Assembly (NCBI RefSeq): GCF_004116465.1
Contig: NZ_PDJV01000001.1
Coordinates: 1 to 64,000, forward strand
Direction: 5' to 3'
From: Arcobacter sp. F2176
Lineage (GTDB): Bacteria; Campylobacterota; Campylobacteria; Campylobacterales; Arcobacteraceae
DNA: 64,000 nucleotides
Positions 12,401 to 27,400 of this stretch are shown piece after piece. The notes under the pieces are model-generated. The model made no database searches. It saw only the letters and a program-made list of their open reading frames with translations, and had not been told where the DNA came from. Both the position numbers and the translations under genes were made by a program. Every line of letters begins with the position of its first letter. Positions within the stretch are counted from its first letter, which is position 1.

Positions 12401-15400
12401 TGGGACAAGCTGGAGATGATACCATTGATGGAGGAAATGGTTCTAACTATTTAGATGGTGGAACAAATGATGCAAAAGGAGATACGGTATCTTTTGTAAG
12501 TGCTTCAAATTCAATTAGTGTAAATATTGGTTCATCAGATATTGTAATAGCTGGTATAACATATACAGCAAATAGCTCACAACTAGGTTCTAATACAAGT
12601 ACTGTTAAAGCTTTTGAAAATATTTTAGGTTCAAGTCATGATGATATTTTAATAGGTAGTGATTTATCTAATACAATTGATGGTTCTAATGGTAATGATG
12701 TAATATATGGTGGAAAAGGGAATAATGTCCTAAAAGGTGGAACTGGTTCAGATAGCTTTTTAATGGGTGGTTTCTTTGGTAGTGGAAATGATTATATAAA
12801 TAAAGTTGATGGTGAAAGTGGCGCTGATACTATTGATTATAGTTTAATTACTACGGGTTCAATTAGTGTAACATTGGATGGAGAAGAAGAATCACAAGTT
12901 TCTATTTACATTGATGATGATAGAAGCTCACTTATTACAAACACATATGACCTTATAAAAAATATAAGAAATATAGTTGGAACTAGTGGAAATGACTCTA
13001 TCAAAGGTGATGGTAGTGCTAATGAATTGTATGGTGGTTTGGGAGATGATATTCTTGATGGTGCTTCAGGAGATGATAAACTTTATGGTGGAGAAGGAAA
13101 CGACACTTTAGTAAGTGTAAGTGGAAATAATATTCTTGATGGTGGAAATAATAATGCAAACGGAGATTGGGTTTGGTACTCACAAAAATTATTAACACTT
13201 GATTTAAATATGTCAGATGTTGATGGTAGTGGATATTCAACAGCAGATTTTGGTGCAGAAAAAGACAGGATAATAAGAGTTGAAAATATCAAAGGTACTA
13301 TCCAAGCAGATTTTATTGGTGGGAATAGTTCTAATAATATACTTGATGCTTTTAGAGGTGATGGAAATATTCTTGTAGGAAGTGCAGGGAATGATACACT
13401 TCTAGGAAGTAGTAATGGAAGTGATACTTTTAAAGCAGGAATCTTACAATCAGATGATTCAACTATTGATGGTAATGATGGAAGTAATCTAATTGATGGT
13501 GTTGGTGGAAGTTCTAATACTGTTGATTATAGTGCTTATGCAAGTAATAGAAATATTGAAGTTGATTTACAAGATAGTGGTAGTTCAACAGTTACTAAAA
13601 AATTAGATAATACAACTTTTGGAACAGATACTTTAAATAATATTCAGAATATTACAGGTGGAATGGGTGATGATACAATTTCAGGTAATAATCAAGATAA
13701 TATCTTAAAAGGTGGTGCTGGTTCTGATACTATTAAAGGTAGTGCAGGAAATAATAAACTTTATGGTGAAGCAGGAGATGATTTACTAATTAGTGGTAGA
13801 GGAAATGATATTATAGATGGTGGGACTGGTAATAATACTGTAAGTTATCAAGATGCAATTGGTAATATTACTGTGAATCTATCTGATACAAATGCACAAG
13901 TGGTATCAGGAGGTATGGGAACAGATACCTTAAGCTCAATCCAAAATGTGATTGGTGGAGATTATGATGATACAATTACAGGAAATGTCCAATCAAATAC
14001 TATTATTGGTGGCTTAGGTGATGATGATTTCATTGCAACAAATGGGGCAGATATATATTATGGTGGAGTTGTAGATGCAAATGGCAATCATATTGTTGCA
14101 AGTGGAGAGTATAATAAAGTTGATTATGCCAATGCTGAAAAAGTATATGTTGATTTAAGTACAAAATTAACAGATGCAGATGGTAATGTATATTCTCAAG
14201 CACTAAAATCAAATAGTTTTAATACAGCAGATGGATTTACAGATCCATATTTAGAATCTACTGATAAACTTTATGGAATTATAAATATAAATGGTAGTGA
14301 CAATTCAGATACGCTTATTGGAGATAGTCAAGGTAATAAATTAAGTGGAAAAGCAGGAAATGATATTCTTGAAGGAAAAGGTGGAGCTGATAATCTTTTA
14401 GGTGGAGATGGTGATGATACTATTATTGCTACAAGTGCCTCAGATGGAATTGACACTATTGATGGTGGAGCAAATAGTGATACAATCGATTATAGTAAAT
14501 TAGGAAGTGCAAATTCTATTAAAGTTACTTTAGAAGAGGCAAATACTAATGCAACTCTTTATGTTACTGGTGGAGATAACGATTTAGTTAAGAATGTTGA
14601 AAATGTTATTGGAACAGCTGGTAATGATACTATTTTTGGTAATAGTGAAGATAATACCTTAAAAGGTGGTCTGGGTGCAGATATACTATCTGGTGCAGGT
14701 GGTGATGATACTCTAGATGGTGGAGATGGATTTGATACGGTTGATTATAGTGTCTCTTCAGATGCAGTTACTGTTGATTTAGATATTACAAATACAGATC
14801 AAAATATAAGTACTTCTCAAGGTAATGATAGATTAATTAGTATAGAAAAAGTTATTGGTTCAAGTCATGCTGATACTTTCAAAACAAATTATAGTAGTAA
14901 TAATACTTTTGATGGTGGAGTAGTTGATTCAGAAGGTGGAGATACAGTTGATTATAGTTCTTTAAATGTAGATGATGCAACAATTGATAAAATAGTAACT
15001 ACTGATTTCTCAAATATTACAGTTTCAAGTGATAGTGCAGGTGATACAGCTGGAACATCAACTATTACAGATACTTTTATAAATATTGAAAATATTATTG
15101 GAAGTGCAGGAAATGATACTATCTTTGGAAATGCCGCTGATAATACTATAAAAGGTGGATTGGGAGATGATACTTTAAGTGGAGCTTCAGGGGATGATTA
15201 TATTGATGGTGAAGGTGGAAGTAATACTGTAAGTTATTCATATGTAACAACAACAAGTGGTGTAGTAGTTGATATGAAAGATAATACAGGTATTGTATCT
15301 ATTGGAGATGAAGATACACTTGTTAGTATTCAAAATGTAATTGGTACAAAAAATTCTGACATTATTAAAATGGGAACAGCTGCCGGAGCTTTGGAAAGTA

Positions 15401-18400
15401 TTGCTAATGCTATTGATGGTAGTGATGGATTTGATACGGTTAGTTATGAATATTATAGTTCAGGGCTTACTATTGACTTGGGAGCTGGTGCTGTTGCAAC
15501 TGGTGATAATGATGTTTTAATCTCTATTGAAAAAGCAATAGGTGGAACTGGTGATGATATTTTTAAAACAAATACAGCAGTTAGTAATACTTTTGATGGA
15601 ATAGCAGGTAGTGATACAATTGATTATTCAACATTAGCTTCAAATCAAGGAATCAATGTAACATTAAATGGTAGTACAGCAGTTGCTGTTAACATTGCAA
15701 ATGCACAAAATGATTCTATTGTAAATATTGAAAATGTTACAGGTGGAGCAGGTGTTGATACTATAACAGGTGATACAAATAATAATACACTAAAAGGTGG
15801 TTTAGGTAACGATATTATTTATGGTACAGCTGGAAACAATTCTCTTTTTGGTGGAGCTGATAATGATACTATCTTTAGTGGTACTGGAAATGATTTAATA
15901 GATGGTGGAACAGGTACAGATACAGTAAACTATTCTCAAGCAATTGCTGCTGTTAATGTAGACTTAGGCATTGAGACAGCACAAAACATTGGTGGAGGAA
16001 TGGGTTTAGATACTTTAGTTGGTATCGAAAATGTTGTTGGAAGTAATTTTGATGATACCTTTAAATCACATTTTACACGAAATAATAGTTTTGATGGATA
16101 TGGTATTGACTCAAATGGAAATACAGTTGATTATAGTGAATTAGTAGTTGATAATAAAACAGAAGATTTTGTAAAAGTTGATTTAACTGGAAATGGTTTA
16201 ATTTATATTGATGGGGCATTAAGTGCAACAGATAGTTATACTAATATTCAAAATATAACAGGAACCGATGGAAATGATACTATCTATGGAGATAGTGGAT
16301 CAAATACTTTAAGAGGTGGTGCTGGTGATGACACTCTTATGGGACGAGATGGTAATGATTATTTAGATGGTGGATCTGGTAATAATACTGTAAATTATAA
16401 CTATACGACTGGTGGAGTTGAAGTTGATTTTAAAGTTGGATTAGGATATGTAAATACAGGAGATCAAGATACTCTTGTAAATATCCAAAATGCAATAGGT
16501 GGAAGTGGTCAAGATAGATTTAAAATGGCTACAGGAGTAACTGCTAATATTATTGATGGGAATAGTAATAGTGGTAATCTTGTTAGTTATGAATACTATA
16601 CAGCAGGGGTAAATGTTGATTTAGGAACACAATCTTCTCAAGAAGTTGTAACAGGAGACTTTGATACATTAATTAATATTCAAAATATTAAAGGTGGAGA
16701 AGGTAATGATACTTTCAAAACCAATTTTACTGCAGCAAATCAATTTGATGGTAATAGTGGGAATAATACTATGGATTATAGTAATGCCGCTTCTAATCAA
16801 AGCATTACCGTAACTCTTGATGGTGCAAATTATAGAACAGTAATTATTACAAATGCATCAAATGATACTATTAAAAATATACAAAATATTATTGGTGGAG
16901 CTGGTGCTGATAACATAGTAGGAGATGGAAATAGTAATATCCTAAGAGGTGGAGCTGGTGATGATATTATCAATGGAAATGCTGGATTAAACTCTCTTTA
17001 TGGTGATGAAGGTTCTGATACAATAACAGCTGGTACGGGGGATGATTTCATTGATGGTGGTTTGGATGATGATGTTATTTATGCAAACTCTGGGGCAAAT
17101 ATTATTTATGGTGGAACAGGTACTGATACTATTTCAAGTGGAAGTGGAGACGATACCATTTATGGTGGAACTGCTGATGTTATAGGTACAGAAAAAGATT
17201 GGGTTAGTTTTCAAGATGCTCTAGCTAGTGTTACTGTAAATTTAAATAAATTAAGTGGAAGTAGTATTTCAGGAGTATTTACAGGAGCTACAGGTTATGC
17301 TACAAGTATTGCAACAGGTACAGATAGTCTTTTTGGTATAGAAAATATTATTGCTAGTGCAAACAATGATATTGTAACACTTCGGGATACCCAAATAAAT
17401 ACTATTTACCTTTCTGGTGGAAGTGATATTGTAAAAGCTGGTAGCTCTTCATATACTGGTGGTAATACAATTGATGGATATGGAATAACTGGAACTGAGA
17501 GTAGCTCAGACAGTGATACTATGGATTATAGTGTTTTAAGTGATAATACAAATAGTATTTCAGTTGATTTAAATACCTTAGATACAAATGGTTTTGCTAC
17601 AGTTGATTTTACAGATTCAAATATTTCAGATGATTTATTAAAAAGTATAGAAAATGTAACTGGAACTGCTGGAAATGATACTTTAATAGGAAGAGACTCT
17701 ACAAACAATACTTTAATTGGTGGAAGTGGAAGCGACTTCTTGATGGGTAGAAGTGGAAATAACTATCTTGATGGTGGAGATGGAAGTTTAGGTAACTATG
17801 TAAGTTATGGATATGTTGGAAGTTCCAATAATGTAGTAGTTGACTTGACAAATCAAACTGCAAATGTAGTAGGTAGTGGATACAGCGATACTATTAGAAA
17901 TATTCAAAATGCCATTGGAGGAGCTGGTTCAGATACAATCACTGGAAGTGGTGCACAAAATACATTGATTGGTGGAGATGGTGCCGATAAATTTGTTATG
18001 ATGGGTGAAATTGGTGATACAGTATATGCTGGAAATTGGGATGGTTCAACTCATACAGATACAAGTACACAAGACAGTATTGATTATAGTTCTTATAATA
18101 ATCAAGTTATTGTAAATCTTACTTCTCAAACAGCTAAAGTCGATTTAGCAAATAATAATTTTGCAAGTGGTACAAAAGATGATACTTTCTTTGGTATAGA
18201 GAATGTTATAGGTACATCTTTTGCAGACACTATTACAGGTGGAGCAGGAGTTAATACAATTCATGCTGGACTTGGAAGCGATATTATATATGCGGGAAGT
18301 GGAGCAGATATAATTTATGGTGAAGCTGGTGATGATACTATTTATATGCAAAGTGTTGCTAATTCAGCATCAAACTTTGTAGATGGTGGAACTGGATTTG

Positions 18401-21400
18401 ATTTAGTTGATTATAGTGGATTAGATCAAAGAGTTGTAATTAATATGCAAGGTGTTACCAATGTAGATGTTCAAGTGGGTAATACATCAAATCATCACAC
18501 AATCACCTCTATAGAAAATATAGTTGGAACAAATCAAGATGATACAATCACAGGAAGTGATGGGGTTAATACTTTTGTTGGATTAGATGGAGTTGATAGT
18601 ATCTATGGAATTGCTGGAAATAATCTTATTTATGGTGGTTCACAAGAGAGAAACTCTACCTCATCAGATGGTGATTTTATTCAAGGTGGAAGTGGTAATG
18701 ACACTATTTATGGAGCTGCTGGTGCCGATGATTTAAGAGGTGGCTTAGGAAATGATACAATCTTCGCTGGAGCCAATGACGATATTATTCGAAGTGGAAT
18801 AGGTGAAGATATTGTTTATGGTGAAGCAGGGAATGATACTTTTGTATTTGAAGCTGCTGATAATATGACAAACTTTGTTTATGGTGGAGATGAAACAAGC
18901 GATAATGGAACTCTTGATATGGTTGATTATCGATTAGCTATCAAAGGTATGACCATTGATTTAAGTGGAAAAACAAATATAAATAGTGCCAATGAAGCTA
19001 CATATGATGCAAATGTTATAGGAACATATAATAATAATGGTTTTGCCTATAGTCAAGATCAAGGATTTAATCTACTTTATGGAATCGAACAAGTAAGAGG
19101 TAGTGATTTAGAGAGTGATACTATAAGAGGTAATAGTTCTACTAACTCTATTTGGGGACATGGTGGAGATGATACCTTATATGGAGTTGATGGAGCAAAC
19201 TACTTAGATGGTGGAGCAAATAATGACTTGATTTTTGCAGGTCATGGTGCAGATGTTATGGTAGGTGATAGTGGAGATGATACTTTTAAAACCTATTACA
19301 ATGCAGCAGGAACAAATGCCGATGAAAAATTTGGAGGAGATAACACTATTTATGGTGGTACTTGGGATGGTACTACTGCAGGACTTGCTGGTAGTGATCT
19401 TGTAGATTACCAAGTCATTGACAACAATTATAATGTATTTGTAGATTTGGGATTGACTAATGGTAGTGTTCAAATAAGGGATAACAGTACTTTAACAGTT
19501 CAAAAAACTGATGCACTTTTTTATATTAATAGTGCTATTGGAACAAGTGGTAATGATACTTTCAAAGGAAATTCAAATGCAAATGTCTTAAATGGATTTG
19601 CAGGTAATAATACAGCACTATATACATATACTGCTCTAATTGCAGGTATATCTGTAAATTTACAAGCAGGAACAGTAGATAAAATAGTAACTGGAAATAC
19701 AAATCTTACTGATACTTTATCAAATATTCAAAATATAGTTGGAACTAGTTATGATGATAATTTTGTAACAAAAATAAATGAAGCAAATATTATTGATGCA
19801 GGAGACCAAGGATCAAATGGAGATACTATAGATTATAGTACAAATGGTACAACAAATATAGTTCTTGATTTAGATGTTTCTCATACTACTGATTATTATG
19901 GAGTAGGAGCAATTAATGATGGTACATATGCAAGTGTATATGTAAGCAATGGTTCTACTGATAAGATAAAAAATATTGAAAATATCAAAGGTAGTGGTGG
20001 TTCTGATACTATTTATGGAAATGATTCTGATAATACTATTTATGGTATGGGTGGAAATGATACTATTTATGGAGTTGCTGGTTCAAATTATATTGATGGT
20101 GGAGCAGGTGATGACTCAATTTATAGTGGAACAGGAGCAGATAAATTATTTGGTTCTTCAGGTAATGATATCTTTAGAGCAACGAGTGCCTCAAGTTTTG
20201 CAGGAGATGTAATAGATGGTGGAACTGAACTAGATAGTTCTAATAACTTTATTGGAAGAGGTAGTGATACTGTTGATTATAGTTTATTAGATACAACTGG
20301 TTTTACAAAAGGTGTTGATTTAACTTTATCAAACGATACAAATACTACGGTAACTATAAATGACAGCAATTCTCATACTATTGTCAATATTGAAAATATT
20401 ATAGGAACAACTGTTAATGATATTATTAATGGAGATGGTGGAGATAATACATTAGTAGGTGAAACAGGTAGGGATACTATTAAAGGAACAGCAGGTAATA
20501 ATACTATTTATGGGGATAAAGTTGATGGTAGTGAAGCTGATGTTGTAGGAAATAGTGATTTAATTTATGCAGGAACTGGTGACGACAAAATTTATGCTGG
20601 TGGTGGTAGTGATACAATTCATACTGCATTGGGAAGTGACACTATTTATGGTGGTTCTGGTGATGACTTTATTTATGCTGGTGTTGGAAGTAATAAGATT
20701 TATGGTGGAAATTATATTGTAGCTACTCAAACACATAGTGATAGTGGAAATGACACTGTAAGTTATGAAAATATTGTTGGAAGTGGTGTTATTGCAAGAT
20801 TGAATTCAAACTTAGCAATAGTTAGTGCAACAGGAAATGCTGATGTATTATTTGGTATAGAAAATGTTACTGGTACAGCTTTAGCAGATGAGATAGTAGG
20901 AAATTTGGCTGAGTCAAATACTCTTATTGGTGGTGCTGGTAATGACACAATAAATGGATTAAGTGGTAATAATAATCTACAAGGTGGAGCTGATAACGAT
21001 ACTATAATCTCAGGTAGTGGAGATAATGTTATAGATGGTGGAGCTGGAAGTGATACAGTTGATTATAGTTATTTAACAGGTACATCATTTGGTGATGACG
21101 ATGCAACAAATGGTCAAGTTAATGGAATCTATTATAGTGGTGTAAAAGTTGATTTAACAGATTCTAATACTCAAAGAATACATGATAACTATGGTAGCGA
21201 TACTATCTCTGGAATTGAAAATGTTATTGGTTCTACAAAAGATGACCATATTATTGGAAATGATGAAATTAATATTCTTGATGGAAAAGGTGGAAATGAT
21301 TATTTTGTTCTAGGACAAAATATAGATACTATTCTTGGAGGAACTGGAACAGATACTATTGAGTTCAGTGATACGGGAAGAAATGGTACTACTATTGGTG

Positions 21401-24400
21401 GAGTAAATGTTGATTTAAATAAAAATCAAACTCTAGGAAGTGCTGATACTTATAGAGTAATTGATGATGGATTTGGAAGTGCAAAATATCTTGATAGCAT
21501 TGAAAATGTAATAGGTACTAGTTATGATGATATTATTTTTGGAAATGGAGATGCCAACTCATTAGTAGGTGGTGCTGGAAATGATACATTAAAAGGAAGT
21601 TTAGGTGCAAATGTTCTTGATGGAGGAGCAGATGAAGACTGGGCATATTTTGATGATATAGTAGTTTCAGGTGCTACAATAGTACTTGATACTGATGGAG
21701 ATAATTCAAATGGTAGCCAAGGTACATCTACTATAACAGGTTATCAAACTACATTAATGGGTATTGAGCATGTAAAAGCAACAGCATTATCAGATACTAT
21801 AATAGGTGATTATAATGATAACTCAATATTAGCTGGTGGTAATAATGATACTATTTACTCTTCACAAGGGAGTGATTATATTGATGGAGAAGAGGGTTCT
21901 GATACAGTAGATTATGCAAGAAGTGATGTAAGTGCTGGAGTTATCATTGACCTTGGTGCAACTCAAAATAATGGAGATAACACTACTTGGGCTGTACAAA
22001 ATGATGGATATGGCAATAAAGAAAGACTTTATAATATAGAAAATGTAGTCGGAACCAAAGAAGATGATTTCATAAAAGGTAATGGGCAAAATAATACTTT
22101 ATTTGGAAACGAAGGTACAGATACACTTTATGGAATAAGTGCTAATAATATATTAGTAGGTGGTGCAGGAAGTGATGTATTTAGAGGTGGAATAGGTGAT
22201 AATATAATTTATGGTGAAAGTTATGTATCACTAGGTGGAGCTGGAACTGAAAGTGCATTTGAAATTGCAAACGCAAGGGATAAAATTGATTTTAGTGATG
22301 CTGGTGTTTCTGTTACATTAAATTTAAGTGCGACTACTGATATAAACTATATAAATGAAACTACACTTACCCTTGATGCAAGAACTTCAATTGGTTATGG
22401 AAAAAACACAATTTATAATGTTGAAGATGTAGTTGGAGGAAGTGGTTCAGATACCTTGATTGGATCATCTGTTGGCAATGTAATAGATGGTGGAGCTAAC
22501 AATGATATTTTATTTGGATTTGGAGGTTCTAATACCTTAATAGGTGGTGCAGGTGATGATACTATTCTAGGATTATTAAGTGGTGATGCTATTTATGGTG
22601 GTACATTTGATGGAACAACTGCTACAAATAGTGGATCAGATTGGGTTGATTATAGTTATATTACTCCTACAGATACAAGAGCTATTAATGTTGATTTATC
22701 AATAGGGTCTAATCAAGTAAGTGAAGTAGGAAATAGTGCTAATGCAGATACTTTAACTCATATAGAAAATGTTGTTGGTACTTCAAATAATGACACACTA
22801 AAAGGAGATGATAATTTTAATATCATAAATTCACTTTTAGGATACAAAGGGGATGATAGTTTTATTGTTTCAAAAGGAAGTGATTATTTTGATGGAGGAT
22901 TAGGATTCAACAGTGTTGATTATAGTAGTGTTGATTCTGCTAATGGAGGTTCAAAAATTGTAGTTGATTTAGGACTTAGTAAAGCAACTGACAATGGGTA
23001 TCACCTTGATCCAAGTGGTGCAAATACTGTAGTAGAAGATGATTTAATAAATATCCAAAAAGTAATAGCTACTAATTATGATGATACACTTTATGGAAGC
23101 TCTTATGGAAATATATTTGTAAGTGGAGCAGGAAATGACCTTGTAGATGGTAGAGAAGGTGATGATACTATTTATGGTGTTTCTGGAAACAACAAATTAT
23201 CTGGAGGATCAGGAGCTGATACTATTTATGGTGGAAGTGGAAATGATACTTTAAGTGGTGATGCAGGTAATGACTTACTTGATGGTAGTTTAAATGGTGA
23301 TAATACTTTCATTGGTGATACAGGTGATGATACTTTTATAGGTGGAACAGGAGTAGATACTCTTTATTATGCAAGTAGTCAATCAGGAATTGCAGTTACT
23401 CTTAAAGCAGATGGAGAAGATGGGACAATTGTTAGTTCTACAGATGGTACAGATATTTTAAAAACTCACTTTGAAAGAATTATTGCTACAAATTATAAAG
23501 ATACTATAGACTTAAGTGATGGTAGAGGTGACAATACAGTTTTAGCCTATGGTGGAAATGATACAATAACAGCAAGTATTGCCCATAATGATTCTATTTA
23601 TGGTGGAGATGGAAATGATGTTATTTATGCAAATGGTGGGACAAATAAATATTATGGTGGAAATGCAACCCTAGATGGTTCGGGGAATATTATAGGACAT
23701 TTGGGAAGTGGAACAGACACTTTAAGTTATATAAATGCAACAAATAGTGTAAACATAGATTTAAGTACAAACCAAGCTAGTGATAATGGATTTGGTTCAA
23801 GTGATGAAATCTATGATATCGCATATGTTACAGGTTCAAATCATGATGATGTTATAAAAGGTAACTCAGGAATTAATAGAATTGTAGCTGGTGATGGCGA
23901 TGACTGGATTATTGCAACAGCTGGTAATGATGAAATATATGGTGGAAACCATACAACAACAGATGGTTCACAAGGTAGCAGTACTGCTATAACAAAAGGT
24001 GGAGACTGGTTAAGCTTTGATGAAATAACAAATGGACTTGATGCAACAATGAGTGCAAATTCTATTACTTTTGGTGGATATACTCCAAATATAGTTGAAA
24101 TAGAGAACCTTTTTGGTACAAAATTAGCTGATATATTAAGAGGGGATAGTAATAATAACACTCTTCATGGAAATGAAGGTAATGATACAATATATGGAAC
24201 AGCAGGAAATAACTTCCTAATAGGTGGAGAAGGTGATGATACTTTAGAAGGTGGAACTGGTATTGATAGATATGATGGAGGAAATGAATCTTTAGTTTCA
24301 ACAGATGATTCAGTTTTATATGCAGGAAGCTCAAATCATGGAACAAATACAATTAGTTTTTATGATGCAAATAATGCTGTAAATATTGATTTAGCTTATG

Positions 24401-27400
24401 ACAATGGTGATGGTACTTTTGGAAGAGTTTTAGATGATGGCTCTTCAAATCATAATGTTGAAACATATATTAGAAATATAAATAATATAACAGGAACACT
24501 AAATTATGATGACATATTAAAAGGAAATAATGAGTCAAATATTATAAGTGGACTTGGTGGATTAGATACTATTTATGGAATAGGTGGTGAAAATACACTT
24601 TCAGGTGGTACTGGTAATGATACTATTTATACTGCTACTTCAAAAACAGGAAGTGATAGAGGAGATATTGCTTTAGGTGGAGAAGCAACAGATAGATTAG
24701 TAGGGTCTTTCCACAAGGATTTATTAATTGGTGGTCAATTTGTAAATAATAGTGGAACTGTAACTTACACAGATATAAGCGTGGATTGGCTTGATTATAG
24801 TTCTCATACAAGTACTCATGACTATGGAGTAAATATAGATTTATCTACTGTTTCTGCTGTTACTTTTACAGGTACAGATTCTGATAGAAGTGATTATGAT
24901 AGTGATTATTCCAAAATATACGAGTTAGATAATACAGGAGCTTCAACTACAAACTTTGATTATATAAAAGGTATAGAGTATATAAAAGGAAGTAATTATA
25001 TTGATACTTTAAAAGGTGATAGTAATAATAACTCTATTTTAGCTGGTGATGGTGATGATGTTATTTATTTAGATTCGGCTGGAAGTGATTATATTGATGG
25101 AGAAGGTGGTTCTAATTGGCTTAGTTTGGAAGATAACTATAGAGGAACTATTCGATTAGATAATAATTTAGCAGGTACATCAAATGGAAATGTAGAGATT
25201 CACAATGTAGCTAATGTATTAGGTAGAAGCTCAAGTGCCCAATCTGAAACTGTATGGGGTGGAAATGTAGATAATACTTTTATTCTATTTGATGGAAATG
25301 ATACAGCACTTGGTGGAAATGGTTCAGATGTATATGATATGGGTGCTGGTAATGATAGAGTTTATTCAAACTATGGAAGTGATACTTTAATAGGTGGCGC
25401 TGGAACTGATACAATAGATTATTGGGGAAATTATGGTTCTAATCAAGGTTCTATAACTATTTTAAATAACATAGTAGCAGCTGATTATAATAATTTAGCT
25501 ACTGGACTTGGAAGTTTAAGCATTACAGACAAAACAGTGCAATATAGTAAATTAACTGTTGATTTAAATGGTGTTGGAAGTATTACAGATGGTGAACATT
25601 GGTTTTATCAAATAACAGATGGTAGAGGATATACTGATTATCTATATGCCACATCTAATCCAGCAAATGCTTTTGATATAAATAATTCAAATCCTGATTT
25701 TGAAAATTATAGTTTAGGTTCAAGAGCAGATATATTTAGTGGTAGTAATTTATCAGAAGTTGTTTCAGGTAATAATGGTAATGACACTATTTGGGCAAAT
25801 GGTGGAAACGATAATATCTCAGGTGGATCTGATGAAGATACAATTTTTGGAGTTTCTGGAAATAATGTATTAAATGGTAATGGTGGAAATGATCTTATTT
25901 TTGGTGGAACAGGAAATGATAATATATATGGTGAATCAGGAAATGACACTATATATGCAAAAGCTGGTACAAATAATATAGATGCTGGAGCCAATGATGA
26001 TATTATATATGCAGGAAAAGGTGTTGATGATATAGATGGGGGAAGTGGGGAAGATACATTAAAATTTGATGGTGCCAATACAAGAGTTGTTGTAAACTTA
26101 GGAAGTGATGTTTTATCTTATGATAGTACAACAATAACAGCTGGTAAATTTATATCTAGTTGGAAAGATGCTTCAAATGGTGAGCAAACAGGAACAGTAA
26201 GCGGAATTGAAAATGTAGATGGTACAGACTTTAATGATACGATTAGAGGAAGTGATTCTGTAAATACATTAAATGCTGGTGCAGGTGATGATTATATTTT
26301 TGCAAGTTTAGGAAATGATAATATTGATGGTGGTACTAATACAGCTGGTGACTGGTTAGATATTAGTTTAATAACTACAGATAGTGGAGCTAGTATAAAT
26401 CTTGGTGGTGGAACAGGACCAATAGGAGTTAGATTTGATGTCTCTGCAACACAATATAATCAAGTTACTACAAATATTGAAAATATACAAGGTTCTCTTC
26501 AAAATGATGATATCCTTGGTAATTCTTCAAATAATATATTAGATGGTAATAGTGGAGATGATAAAATCTATGGTATCTCTGGTGAAAATACACTATTAGG
26601 AGGAGAAGGTAATGATACTCTTTATAGTGGAACAGGTAATGATATTATAAATGGAGAAGCTGGTAATAATAGTGTTGATTATACTCATAGCCATACTGCA
26701 AATGTAAAAGTAAATCTTGATAGTTCAACACATAATGGTATAGCTTCTATGACAGGGCTTACAAGTACTATGACAGATATCTTATCAAATATCCAAAATG
26801 TAGTTACAGGTGGAGGTAATGATACAATTTGGGCAAACAGTGATACTAATAGCATAAGTACTGGTTCAGGAAATGATGTGATTTATGGAGGAACTGGAGT
26901 TGAGGTAATTAATTCAGGCTCAAACAATGACTATATTTATGCAAGCCAAGGTAATGATATCATAGATGGTTCTACAGAAATTGATATGGTTGATTATTCT
27001 TCAAGTTCTACAGGTATTACAGTAACTCTTGGAGATAGTGGAGCTGAAACTAATTTAGAACATACAATTGGTGGAAATGCTTATACTGATAAACTTACAA
27101 ATATAGAGGCAATAACAGGTTCCTCAACAGTTTCAAATAATCTTACTGGTAATAATATGGATAATACTTTAATTGGTGGAAATCAAACTGATATTATCAA
27201 AGGTGTAAGTGGTGATAATAGACTTGATGGTGGTGATGGAATTGATACAATTTATGCAGGTAGTGGAAGCGATGAAATAATAGGTGGAAATACTGCTGAG
27301 AACTGGTTATATTATACTGATTTAGGAACTACAAATATAAATGTAAGTCTAAGAAGTGGTGAAGCTACTTATGGAGCACAAAGTGATAGCATAACTCAAA

